From positions 310,001 through 374,000 of the forward strand of contig JAIVFJ010000027.1 of assembly GCA_025765615.1 (NCBI GenBank): DNA of 64,000 nucleotides, written 5' to 3'. Positions 34,101 through 44,605 of the stretch are shown piece after piece (within the stretch, counting starts at the first letter, position 1; the number at the start of each line of letters is the position of its first letter). The position numbers were made by a program, and so were the translations under genes. Under the pieces are notes generated by a model that was not told the DNA's origin, searched no databases, and saw only the letters and a program-made list of their open reading frames with translations. Origin of the DNA: Zopfochytrium polystomum (taxonomy: Eukaryota; Chytridiomycota; Chytridiomycetes; Chytridiales; Chytridiaceae).

Positions 34101-34905
34101 GCCACCAACGACGGCGTGGTATCCGAGGTCCGTGTCGGCGACTTCGGCGGCGACACGGGGCTCCCAGGCCCCGCCCGGCAGCTGGCCACCAACGACGGCG
34201 TGGTCTCCGAGGTCCGCATTGCGCCCGCTCCCGCGGATGACGCGGGGCGGGGTGTCGGCGACGCGGGGGGCGGCGGCGGCGGCGTGGGTGACGGTGCTGG
34301 CGCAGCTGCGTGGGGCGGCGACGGTGGGTTGCAGAACGGCGGTGGAGCGGGCGGCGATGTGGTGGAAGGCGCCCAGCCGTTGGGTGTGAGCGGGCAGGAG
34401 TGGTCTCTGGGCGGCGGCAGCGGCAGCGGATATGTGGGGCCCGGGCCTGCGGGCGCGTCCGACGTTGGCGCGGGTGCCACAGCAGAAACAAGTGGTGACG
34501 GGGCGACGGCGGCGGCGGCGAGCGGAGCTGGTGACGGTAGCGTGAGCGGACAGGCAGGGACCGGGACGTCCCCGGCGTCCGCGGGAGTGGCGGACGGGGA
34601 GGTCAAGTCGGCGATTGGAAGGATCGAGTCACGGGTGAGATGCCTTCGAACCAATGCATTTGTGAGACCCAATCTAACTGGCGCATTTCTTCTTGTGCCC
34701 CCTTCCCGAAAACCGCTGACTTTGTTCGCAACGTTCGAAAAGCTCGACGACATTAAGCAGCTGATTTTGGTGAGCAAAATGTGTTTCATGGAAGATCAGA
34801 AAAATGTCACTAATATCTGGCTTATTTTCTTTAACTCTCCCCAAACACTCTCATCTTTAGCGCCTGTCGGATATGGTGAAAGAGTCTTTCCCCTCCGCTA
34901 AATAA
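31143..34905 (+). CDS. Long low-complexity, probably membrane-anchored or secreted protein with microexons
   Basis: Six exons join in phase: 31143-33363, 33448-33569, 33655-33672 (18 nt, FAKIMK), 33741-34634, 34743-34769 (27 nt, LDDIKQLIL) and 34861-34905, giving 1108 aa. One hydrophobic stretch (about residues 60-95) could be a signal anchor. RYFHAYSPYRLRDALVDAVF follows, then Lys/Asp/Glu/Ala-rich, His-rich, Pro/Gln-rich and Gly/Pro-rich blocks. Two related motifs occur (AVNSGGPAGETARGLSPAP and AENSGGAAEGARGLSSAAD), and in exon 4 a 27-29-residue unit DFGGDTGLPG...QLATNDGVVSEVR is repeated twice. Small amphipathic exons (EEIQKNRAAVERNRELMM and RLSDMVKESFPSAK) give coiled-coil-like ends. No family recognised; initiation could also be at a later ATG (31158, 31245). 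Confidence 0.6.
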
Positions 34906-35339
34906 TGCGGTTGAAGTTCCTTTCTCGTTTTCTTTGTCATCATTCCGCTTTTCTCTGTCTTCTTTTACTTTTGCTTGTGGTTGGTTTGGTATCACATTTT
35001 ATGTCGATTTGTGGCAATGATGAAAACACAGCTGGAGGGCTGTCGCTAACTTTTTGGTTTTGCTGGACTGTCCAGACGAGCGTGAGTTGTCATTCACCTG
35101 CGCCCTCGTCCTTTTAACACCCGTTGGACCGATTGCTCTTTCGCCGCTTTCACTTCTGGATATTGTGGTCATGGTTGGTTTTCGCGCGTCACTCGTCACG
35201 CTATCGGCAGCCTGGCCGCAATAGGCTCTTCGTGGACTGCGCGCGTTTGGGAAGCCTACGCGCTCAACACAACGGTCCATCACAGCAATCAGGTTAATGG
35301 AATCGCTGGTGTGGAGCAAGTCTGTCGTTAGAATTATTT
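34906..35339. other. Intergenic region, nothing supported
   Basis: Flank between the low-complexity gene and the oxidoreductase pseudogene. No Rossmann-motif coding sequence is found here, so the pseudogene is truncated at its 5' end. Confidence 0.4.
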
Positions 35340-38175
35340 TGTGGCGCTCCTCGCCAACAAGGGCTTTTCAAACATCCGCCTCCTCGAGGCCAACGCCGAG
35401 GTCGGCGGCAAGTCCAAGACCATCCTCGACTCCTCCGGGGTGCCGCAGGAGCTGGGCACCATGTACGCCGGCAACCTGCACACGCCCGTCTTTGACCTGC
35501 TCAAGAAATACAACCCCAACAACGAGGTGATTCCGTACCCCGTAAACACCCACTTCGGGTTCGCAAATTCTTGGCCGACAGAACGTTCCGGACGACGACC
35601 CGTTCTCGCACATTGACCTCACCTTGTGGACTCTCGGGACAGCGCCAGAACGTGTCGCTGATCATGCAGTCTGTCGAAATCGTCAAAGGCTAGGAGGAGC
35701 TTCCCGCCGACTTTCAAAATTACAGTCAGGGGGAAGAAGTCTTCATACACTTGGACAAAAAAAAAAAAAAAAAAAAGGTGTGGTTCAAACCCCTTTATTG
35801 GTACATTCCAAAAAAAACAAAAAAAAAACAAGCTAAAGTAAAAGGTGAATAAGGAGAAGCTACCTCAGTGCTTGGTGGAGCTCCCTTTGTTTTTGATCAC
35901 AGCCTTGATTCTCCTTGGCATGCGTTCAACTAAATGTTGAAGGAATTAATGGGGAATATTGGTCCACTCCCTTGAAACTGAGTTTTTCAGTGCTGGGATT
36001 CCAGGCAAGTGATATTTCTGCACTTTTAGCTTCAGATGTTCCCAGAGATTTTCAATTGGGCTAAGGTCCAGGCTTTGTGCAGGCCAATCCAGAACTTTCA
36101 ATCCACGTTTCTGAAACCATTGTCTCACTTTCACTGCCTTGTGAGCTGGTGTATTGTCTTGCTGCTAGATGAAGTTGGCAGTCAGATCGTTTTGAGAGTC
36201 CATTTTTCTATCCATATAGTCCAGAAAACCCTCAAACTCCACATCCAGAATGTCTAGATACTTGGCTGAGTTGAGCTGGCATTAATGAATGAAAAGTATC
36301 CTGGGTTCACCATGAAACAATCCCAAGTAGGGAAGGATTCACAAAACTCTTGCACAAGCCTTGCAAGCACTCATTCATCATGCTTTTACAAGCTCTCCTC
36401 CACACACGGAACTTGCCTTGCTTCCCAGTCTCAAAAGTTGCCTCATCAGTCCAAATAATTTTGGCCCAATCTTTGCGGTTCCAGCCCTTATGCTTGCAAG
36501 CAAATGCCAGGCGCCAAGCTCAGTGCTTCAGAGACAAAAAGGCCTCTTCTTTGAAATGCGGGTAATGAACGGCGACAATTCTCTGCAGAACCTCTTGTTG
36601 CCAAGCGAGATTGTAGATTGTAGACTGAGAGCTTTTTTGGTCGTCCACTGTGCGAGATCCACCAGCTCATGGTCTTGTCAAAGTGGCATATTATACTTTG
36701 GGCGCTTGATCCATTGAACGAAGTCACTGATCTTGCCAAGGCTCCATCCATGTGGCAACGGTGGGAGGAGGCAAATTTGACAAGCTGTATGAAGCCTTTT
36801 TTACAGTGGGGGGGAAAAAGTCTTCAGACACCCTGAATTTTCCGAATTCTCACACAGAAGTCCATGGCAGAGAACTGTCGGGCACTAGTAGTCAAATACA
36901 TTAGAGAATTTCGATGAGGCGTCTGTGGCTCATTTCGTGATAGCAGGAATTTTACATGAAAATTTTGGAAATGAACTGTCTGTCAATGTTCACTCTTCCT
37001 AATCTGATTTATGCCAAGAAGTCTTGCAAACTGCTCAAAGAGAGCAACTCAAGAGGACATGTCTATTCCCAGTTTTTTCCTAATTGGTTCTGATGTAATG
37101 GGCTTCACTATCAGAAGACTGATGTAACATTTTCTTCCAAGAGTTGGAAGATAGAATTGGATTTAATTAATGGCCCAGACAGATAGCAACAACCAGTTTA
37201 ATGTATTTTCATATTGCTTCACTGATTTACACTGTGTGTACAAAGTTTCAGAACATTACGTTGAATATTGACGAAGTTTGTCCAACTGAATGTGTGCCGG
37301 ACGCACATTGATTAAGAGGTTTCCACGAAAACATTTGTCACCCTTCTGTACATGGCCATTCACCAGTCCATCTTTGGCCAGTACTCTTACGGCTTACCGC
37401 CAAAGCCTTCGAACTGGTCAGCTATTGATATGACGCCCTGGAATTATCAAGGCCAACGGACTGACCAGTCTGGAAGTCCATTGCAAAATACTGCGACTCC
37501 CCGGGACAACGCTAAAATCGCCACTGACGCCGCTGTCCCCAGCATTTCGCACAGCCTCTCGTCCATCTCGAAAAGTCCATCGCCAACGTCCACAAAGGAA
37601 AGAACTTCACCATCCGGTTCGACCCGCTCGTCACGGCCGGGGACCTGAGTCAGTACGCGTCCCTCATCACAGACCTGCAGGACGACGAAAAGAACCTCTT
37701 CATCGGCAGCTACACCTCGGCCGTCCTTGCGTCGACCGTGTACACCTCGAACCCCGCGCCGACAGAGAGCCCGAGCAAGCTCTGGATCAGCCGTATGGCG
37801 CTCGCCAGCAAGTTCGACGTCACGCCCGGGCGCGTCTTTGACATGAAAACTAGCGCCTCTGGCGCTGGCCGAAACCAGCGTACCCGTCGTACAAGCCGTT
37901 CTGCGCACTGCGCCGCCGAAAACTACGGCGTCAACGCGACGGGCCGGCAGACGCGCGTCGCGTTCGAGTGCACTGACTTTCAGCTGACGCTGGTCGACTT
38001 GTTCCGGAGGGACGCCGCGACGGACTTGCAGAGCGACGTGCAGATGCTGTTGCAGCCGGTGCTGAACTATGCGCCAAAGTTTACGCAGGACGGGCTCAAG
38101 GCGAGGATTCCGTGGAGGATTGTCGACGCGCAGGGAAATAGGAACACTCTGTGGATCGGCAGCTCGGTGCCTTGA
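35340..38175 (+). pseudogene. Flavin amine-oxidase-like pseudogene, 5' truncated and split by a transposon
   Basis: Left part: ANKGFSNIRLLEANAEVGGK continues after a lost N-terminal GxGxxG, then VPQELGTMYAGNLHTPVFDL and YPVNTHFGFANSW. This is the usual start of an FAD-binding amine oxidase. Frame changes and a TAG (35693-35695) follow. The left flank ends in EELPADFQN at 35720; the right flank after the transposon resumes in the same phase with YMAIHQSIFGQYSYGLPPKP at about 37350. Further shifted pieces read IKANGLTSLE and, from about 37549, LVHLEKSIANVHKGKNFTIR, ITDLQDDEKNLFIGSYTSAV and a last open stretch to the TGA at 38175. The order and motifs fit one ancestral gene. Multiple breaks make it non-functional as present. 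Confidence 0.7.
35723..37348 (-). mobile_element. Degenerate Tc1-like element inserted in the oxidase pseudogene
   Basis: 1626 bp flanked by TA dinucleotides (35721-35722 and 37349-37350). The left end CAGTCAGGGGGAAGAAGTCT is weakly matched by the inverted right end. On the minus strand between about 36500 and 35850, transposase pieces are readable: GWNRKDWAKIIWTDEATFE (first catalytic Asp), LDWPAQSLDLSPIENLWEHL (catalytic Glu) and RMPRRIKAVIKNKGS at the C-terminus. Stops and shifts interrupt it. A second end-like sequence (CAGTGGGGGGGAAAAAGTCT at 36804) in direct orientation is followed on the plus strand by MAENCRALVVKYIREFR, an N-terminal transposase start, so the insert is a composite of two opposed Tc1 pieces. 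Confidence 0.75.
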
Positions 38176-38953
38176 GAGCGTTCTCGACGTGTTAGTGTGT
38201 ACAACATCAACGTGAACAGCCAAATCAAGGCAGTGAAATGAACTGCCTTCCACGCAGCGCCTTTTTTCACCGAATGTTTCTTCAATTGGTAGTTTTATCA
38301 GGTGTTATTTAACTGTTCGTCTTGCCGACTTGACTGTTCTGTTTTGGTTTTACTGGTTGGTTCATTCCCGCCACGCTTCATTGCTCGACGCCTTTCTTCC
38401 ATAAATCAGGCGGTTTTACATTTCCTGTTGAACGGGCCAACCAAAGAAATCTCGAGCGGGAGATTGTTTGGGAAAGTGGATCCTTTTTTTTAAAGAAAAA
38501 AAGGTCACCTGGTTCAATCAATGACTCCACCTCATACCGGCGTCGTTCGGCCGTCAGGAGAGATTTTAATCACTAAAGAGCAATGAATTGAGCAGCACTG
38601 TTCGACAGCCGGCAGTGACCGCCTGTATAATTGAGGACGAGTGCATTCCTTCTCCAATGGCGGCCATTTGCATTTTTTGAAAGTTTAAAAAAAAAAGGGT
38701 CGCAGACAGCGAGGAGATTCAAACGTACGAGGCGAAGAGATGAGGCAAAGTTATCAAATATGAGATTACAGAGAATCGACGTCTAGCGATAAAGGTATCC
38801 ATCATGGACAGGAAAGAATTACTTGAGAAAACCGAAGAAACGTAGACATATCGCGAGAAAGGCCCAAACAGAAACCAAAAAAAAATACAAAGAAAGAGGT
38901 CATCATTAGAGTAAACGACAAAACTCGTATCAACTACCGACCCCACCCCAGGT
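38176..38953. other. Intergenic region, nothing supported
   Basis: AT-richer sequence between converging units: the pseudogene end and the P450 3' end. A-runs occur at about 38486-38503 and 38685-38697. No gene seen. Confidence 0.4.
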
Positions 38954-40675
38954 TCAAACCAGCCTCCGATACCTGATCGAAATCGGCGTCACGGGCAGCG
39001 CGAGCCCCAACGACACGTAGTCGACCTCGGGCATTCCGTCCCCGACGAGCTCTAAATCGTACCGCGTGACCAGCATCCTGCAAATCACGTTCAGCTCCGC
39101 CAGCGCGAGGCCCATCCCCTTGCACAGGTGCCGGCCCATGCCGAACCCGAGCAGCTCTCGCTTCTCCGCGGTCACCACCGCCGCGTCGCGGCCGCCGTAC
39201 GGCTTTATCGGCGCCACGGCGGCGGCGGCGGCGTCGGCGGCGGGACGCGCGACGAAGCGGTCCGCGACCCACGCGTCCGGGTCCTCAAAGAGGTCCGGCC
39301 GGCGCATGTGGAAGTGGGACGAGAAGCCGAGGGTCGTGCCCTGCGGGAAGAAGAAGCGTTTCGGGGCCGCGCCGCCGTCCTCGTCGGGGACGAGCTCGAT
39401 GTCGAGGTCCTCAGCCGTCGCGCGGTTGGAGAGGACGATCGCGTAGTAGCGGGTAGTTTCGAGAATGACCGAGTCGAGGAGCGGGGTGTGCGAGCCGGAG
39501 GCGGTGGTGGTGGCCGTGTGGTCGCCGGCGGGGGCGGCGAGGAGCTCCTCGCGGAGAGTTTTAAGAAGAAGCGGCGCGGAGGCGAGGTGGCCTGCGATGA
39601 GGGCCGCTGCGGCGTTGGTGTTTGCGAGGGCGCCAAAGAGCACGCCGATGATAATGTCCTTGACGAGGGAAATGTCCGGGAAGGTCTCGAGGGCAAAGGT
39701 GAGGAGGTCCAACGGCGCGGGCTCGCCGGCGGCCGAGGCGGCGGCGCGGAGGTCGATTTCTTCTTGAAGCAGCTGCAGCAGGCGGGCCCGTATTTTGGCG
39801 GTGCGCCGCAGGACGGGGTCGCCCAGGATTCCGGGCGCGCGGAGGAGGACGTGGCCCTCGTGGACCAAGGTGCGCGCGAGGGTGAGGAACTCGTCGTGCT
39901 CGACAAACTTGCTGCAGAGAGACTGCATCGAGATGGAGGCGATGAGGTGGTCGGTGAATTCGTTGATGTTGGCGACGACGCCTGAGTCGCCAGGCATGAA
40001 GCGATCAAACAAACTATTTTTTTCGGCGAAATTCAAGTAAGCAAAAGGGTATTTGAGTTCAGTCAGCGTCAGACGGAGCGCTCACCTCTCAATGTGTACC
40101 ATCGCTTCCTGGACATACGCAGAGTACCGAGGGACCAGCTTTCTGCGCAGCAAATCCATCAGCTTTGCGGCGTGTTTCTCTTCAAATGCGGCTCCAATGA
40201 CCTCGGGGAGTCGGACTGCTTTGAGCGGGGTGAAGAAGAGCAGCTTGTCGGAGGCTGTCTTGTAAAAGACAGTCTTGAATGACAGCGAAGAGATAATGGT
40301 CGTGTACCTGCAAAAGTATGTGAATGTTTGGTATCAGGAGTTGGGTGGATGGAGAGGGGAGTTTGTTTTGGTGGGGAAGGATCGTTCGATCCCATACCTT
40401 CCAGCCATGTAGACCGAAAAGACCTCGCCGTACTTTTTGCGGTACTTGATCATGAACCCACGCGGGTCGAGGCCGTACTCGAGGGCGACACCAAAGTAAG
40501 GGATCCAGCCATCGATGACTGGCGGGAGGGTGTACCCTTTTGCGCGCAGCTCGCGGTTGGTTTGGCGGCGAGAGCGGAACGATTTGACGGCACCAGCGAC
40601 GCGGTAGGATCCGTAGGCGAGGGCGGCCGCTAGTGCAGCGGCTCGCGCGGCGGAGAGGATGGTCGATATTTCCAT
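38954..40675 (-). CDS. Cytochrome P450 monooxygenase
   Basis: Exons 40675-40398, 40307-40086 and 40013-38954 give 519 aa, with junctions AGR-YTTII and HIES-LFDRF. A short N-terminal hydrophobic segment (AARAAALAAALAYGSYRVAG) suggests ER anchoring. Then comes YGEVFSVYMAGRYTTIISSL, a helix B region typical of the CYP51/CYP7 branch. The I-helix has VLFGALANTNAAAA, the ExxR motif is ETTR, and the heme-binding loop is FGMGRHLCKG (cysteine at about residue 464) with LALAELNVI after it. The I-helix Thr/Asn arrangement (ANTN) resembles the variant in CYP7/CYP8-type enzymes more than the standard AGxDT; the substrate is not predictable. Low-complexity Ala/Thr segments interrupt the K to K' region. Confidence 0.93.
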
Positions 40676-40906
40676 GAGGCGAGGTCGAGAGAGAGGCAGG
40701 GAAGGCGGCAGAAGCAGTGTGGGGGTGAGCAGAGGAGTGGTGCGTGTGTGTGTGTGTGTGTGTGGTGGGGAGGCTGTTGTATTAGTTACTGTAAGGCTGG
40801 ACTAAAAGTAGACGGACGCAGCGGGAGGAAACGCAAAAGAAAACAGAAATTTTGCTGGAAAAAGGGGATGGGTGCGCCAAGTGGCCTGCGGAGCTGTGAG
40901 GCAGAG

Positions 40907-40958
<52 letters not shown>

Positions 40959-42587
40959 TGTGGTTCTTTGTCTTTGACTTTGTCTCCCGCTAGCATGGAA
41001 ATTTTTGTGTTTCCCATTTTTGGAAATGCGAAGAAAAAGAACGCGCATCCGCAGAACGAAAAAACGCGGCAAAAAAGCCGGCACCGAGCAAGTGGTGTCA
41101 AACTGAAAGAAGGAAAGAAAGAAAGAAAGAAAGAAAGAAAGAAGGAAAGAAAACAATTCGTTGACGGCAAAGGCCGAAGAAGAAGGGAGGGAAACGACGA
41201 TGCTGTCACGGGACCGTCCAGTCCAGGACTGTTTGCATGAAATATGTTTGTATTGTCGGCTTCCAAGCACTTTTTTGGAGACAGAATTCCGGACACCTTC
41301 GGGTCGGCGGGCGGAAGTATTTCCTCTTGACGTCACACACACACGCACACACACACACACACACGCAAATATTTACCATAATATCCTCCAATACAGTTGC
41401 AAATCGGAACAGAGGATGTGCAATCCACAAACAGTGCACAACGATAAGGCCATACGTCACCGTATTAATTAATGAGTACATAATATTTTGAGATGAGAGA
41501 AACTGCCACAACGCGGGTTTCTGACTTGTCTCATTCCTAAGGGCCTAGGACAACTCTTTGTGATATGTCACGACCACTCGCCGTTCAGGCGTAGGTCTCA
41601 ACCAACTGCGGCAGCCATCTTCGACTGTTTTTGCTCTACCCTTCGCTCCGTGAGGTAGTGCTCCAGGTCACACTGCGTCGAAGACTGCGTCGAAGTAGCA
41701 GCCAAGGTTGGGCGTATGGGAAATATCGAAAGGCGATGACAACATCAAGTGACGGAAAGGCTTCAATTGAACCATTTTACGCTCTTTCGCTTTCGCTTAT
41801 TTCCTTCTTAGTATCATCAGCATAGCTGCCGTCGAAGGAACTGACATCGCCTTGCTCCACCCCACCTACCTGATCTGCAGCGCGGTTGCCTCGGTGACGC
41901 CAGAAGAGGCAGCTTGTGCTGGTTGTTGGGGGACCTGGACAGGATCTTGGGTGATTTGCGTTTTGGCCGCACCAAGTGCGGCGCGTTCCTGAAAGTCTGT
42001 GGGGTACGGTACTACTCGGTGCCGACCACGTACTCTACGCGGGAGGCTGCTACTGCTGCATTTCGCTTGTTCCGCTCGTTGCAGGGAGAGGTCTTGGAGG
42101 ACAATGTCAATCACCAGCGCTGAAGTTTCAGGAAGCCGTCGAGCGGTGACCAGCCCCGCGTCGTTGGCTGTAATGCCGCGCTATCCTCCCGTCGCTGCGT
42201 GCCCTGGTTGCCCTCAGCCCCGATTTCGCTCCACTGGCCACAGGGGGCGTTCGCTTCCATGGCGTCTTGTCAAAGGAATTGAGAACGGAAAGTGGTTCAA
42301 GGGAAGTCTTACTACTCGGGGGTGGTCGGGACGTAGTCGCTCAATAAAATCACCTGCAGTTTTTTTTTCTTTCTTCCGCATTGCCAAGGATGACCTTTCA
42401 ACTTCATTGAGCCACAGAACCGTCTACTTCATGGGAAGTTATAATAAAATTCAAAAAAAAAAAATAGAAATGAAAATGAGTCCATTGGTATCCACACGGA
42501 AAAAGATGCAAATGCTTTGTCTATTGGCTGGCACAGAATTTGAGAAGAGCATGAATAAGTACCTGAAAGAAAGAAGGAGCGAAGAGA
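40676..42587. other. Intergenic region rich in microsatellites, no firm gene
   Basis: Contains (GT)n at about 40744-40762, (GA)n at about 40913-40953, GAAA units at about 41117-41142 and (CA)n at about 41336-41364. On the P450 strand these read CA close to its start and CT about 240-280 nt upstream. A minus-strand frame 42114-41869 ends at a good GTAGGTGG donor but has no recognisable partner exons. Confidence 0.5.
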
Positions 42588-43904
42588 ATGACCCGATTCG
42601 CAGCCCTCCTCGCTCGCTTTTTGCCGTTTTCAACTTCGCCAGGCAATGCCCAGGGCGGCCGCCAGTCCTACGCGCTCGTCCCTCTCGGTGCCGAGGAGGA
42701 GGCAGACATTCAAGAGGCGGACCAAGACTCGATGTCCGAGGCAGAGAAAGCTGGGCGCGAGCAATCCGCCTCTCTTTCAAAGCTTCGACCACGAAGATCG
42801 CTGGCCTTTGCCCTTTTGATCGTCACCGCCGTCATCCTAACAGCAACCGGAGCCATCTTGACGCTGTCGTGGCCGCCATCAAAAAGCCACCCGCGGGAGC
42901 ATGACCACACACACAGCGTACAAAAGATCGCTCTCCTCACGGTCGCCTTTGGCAGCACCGAGTGGTACTATAAGCCCTCCATTGCCAACAAGCTCGCCTA
43001 CGCAACCCGCCACGGCTACGATCTCATCGTCCTCGACCAGCCGGAACGCGACCAGCCGCCGCTCTACGCCGTCGGCGACGACCCGACCCCTCATCCGGTG
43101 TGGGCAAAGGTGTCCGGGCTCCGGCGGCACGTCTACGACTACGACTGGATCTTGGTCGTCGACGCCGACGCTTTTGTCGCGAACCAGGAGGTTAGGGTCG
43201 AGGACTTTGTCGAAACGATTCAGACGTTGCACCTCGCGCAGGACGCTGCAGCCTGGTGGCATGGACGACGGCGACGGCGAGATCGAGTCCGAAGGGATCC
43301 GGGTGAGCCGGAGAAGGACGCTGAGGAAGAGGAGAAGAACAAGGAAAAGAAGCGCCCGCGCCAGCGCCTGAACGTCACCGGCCCGCCCCCACCGCTAGTC
43401 CTGCCTTGGCCGACCCTGCCGCGCGGCGGACCGCGCGCCGGTCCAGACGTCATCATCGCCATGGACTGCAACGGCATCAACGCAGGCACCTTCCTGCTGC
43501 GCGGCGCGCGAGGGTCACGCCCCGCCTCCCCACCCATCTCCAACTCCTTCCCCTCCTCCCCCACCACATCCTTCTCCACCTCCACCACCCCGCACGAGTC
43601 CCGCCCGCCCGCGGTGCAGCTCCTCGACTTTTGGCTGGCGCGCGAGCCGATGCCCGACGTGCACCGCAACGGCCTGATGGAGCAGGAGGCGCTGCGGACC
43701 GCAATTGACGCCAACGTGCTGGACGTGCGCCGCCGCGTCGCCGCTGTGCCGCTGCGGCTGATGAACGCGTACCCGAGCGGCGACTGCGTTGACGACGCCG
43801 ACCCCTACTACCCGAATTATGTTGAAGGCGACTGGATCATACACTTTGTGCATACGACAAAGGCGACCATGCGCGAGAGGCTGTCGGCGATGGGGCTGCT
43901 GTGA
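42588..43904 (+). CDS. GT34-like glycosyltransferase, third paralogue
   Basis: Single exon, 438 aa, the most compact of three related genes in the window. A longer cytosolic tail of about 70 residues precedes the anchor (SLAFALLIVTAVILTATGAI). The core reads LLTVAFGSTEWYYKPSIANK, DLIVLDQPERDQPPLYAV, HPVWAKVSGLRRHVYDYDW, and VVDADAFVAN (about residue 190). The insert after the DxD is only about 50 residues and Arg/Glu/Lys-rich, ending RLNVTGPPPPLVLPWP as in the 25.7-kb gene. AMDCNGINAGTFLLRGARG, a short Ser/Pro insert, then VQLLDFWLAREPMPDVHRNG and GDWIIHFVHTTKATMRE follow. It differs from the others by one residue inserted before EWYYKP and by SGDCVDDADPYYP near the end. Confidence 0.86.
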   Translation: MTRFAALLARFLPFSTSPGNAQGGRQSYALVPLGAEEEADIQEADQDSMSEAEKAGREQSASLSKLRPRRSLAFALLIVTAVILTATGAILTLSWPPSKSHPREHDHTHSVQKIALLTVAFGSTEWYYKPSIANKLAYATRHGYDLIVLDQPERDQPPLYAVGDDPTPHPVWAKVSGLRRHVYDYDWILVVDADAFVANQEVRVEDFVETIQTLHLAQDAAAWWHGRRRRRDRVRRDPGEPEKDAEEEEKNKEKKRPRQRLNVTGPPPPLVLPWPTLPRGGPRAGPDVIIAMDCNGINAGTFLLRGARGSRPASPPISNSFPSSPTTSFSTSTTPHESRPPAVQLLDFWLAREPMPDVHRNGLMEQEALRTAIDANVLDVRRRVAAVPLRLMNAYPSGDCVDDADPYYPNYVEGDWIIHFVHTTKATMRERLSAMGLL

Positions 43905-44312
43905 GAGAAATGTCGTTTTCCTTGCGAGGGCTTCTTCTCTTGAGTTACGGCAAAGGACCACGCAATGTATGTCCGCATAAGTGTGCCTGCCTTCCTTGAG
44001 AACGATACTTTTTTTTCTCCCCCAGGGAATCTCTTGGCATTCCCGCACTTTAGCCGAGCAAGGTTGATACCACAGTTTTTGAGGCGGAATAGCGCAATTC
44101 TCGCTTGGGAGAGTACTTGAATCGGGCTGGCGAAGTTCAGTCACAAAGAAAAAAAATATAAATAATAAAACACAACACCCACGCAAGTAAGTTTCTACGG
44201 TTGTTAGATGGAATCCAAATAAACGCAGCAGGTGGCGGAAGATGCAATCCGCTTTTCCAGTTGAGACCCGCAACGGAATGGGAAGGCGGCAAATCAATAA
44301 GTAGTCTGGGAG

Positions 44313-44385
44313 TGGAGAATCGGGGTATCGATCCCCGTGCCTCTCGCATGCTAAGCGAGCGCTCTACCATTTGAGCTAATTCCCC
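44313..44385 (-). tRNA. tRNA-Ala (anticodon AGC)
   Basis: Minus-strand 73-nt cloverleaf. The acceptor stem pairs GGGGAAT with ATTCTCC (one G-T wobble), discriminator A. The D arm carries TAGCTCAAATGGTAGAGC, matching the internal A box. The anticodon stem CTCGC/GCGAG encloses loop TTAGCAT with anticodon AGC. The T arm GGGG/CCCC with loop ATCGATA contains the B box. No intron. The flank downstream on its own strand lacks an obvious T-run within the first few bases. Confidence 0.95.
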
Positions 44386-44605
44386 TTTATGCCCGATCAT
44401 ATTTACAGTTTTTTTAACTGCTGACATTCACTGCTAAACTGACCGACAATGCTGAAAGTATTGTCAACGCATTGTCCGGACCAGCTTTATTTTGTTGTTG
44501 AGCTGCAAATTGTCATGGACATCCCAGAAGAGAGTGAGCCACTTCATTCTAAATGACGAAGAAAAAACAAAAAGAGCTCCACCCAAAGCGCTCGCTTGGC
44601 ATTCA

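Noticed and set aside
39128..39985. Plus-strand 285-codon frame
   Set aside because: Exact antisense of the P450 heme-domain exon; Gly/Glu/Arg shadow composition.
41869..42114. Minus-strand frame ending at a good GTAGGTGG donor
   Set aside because: No partner exon, start context or domain found, so support is insufficient.
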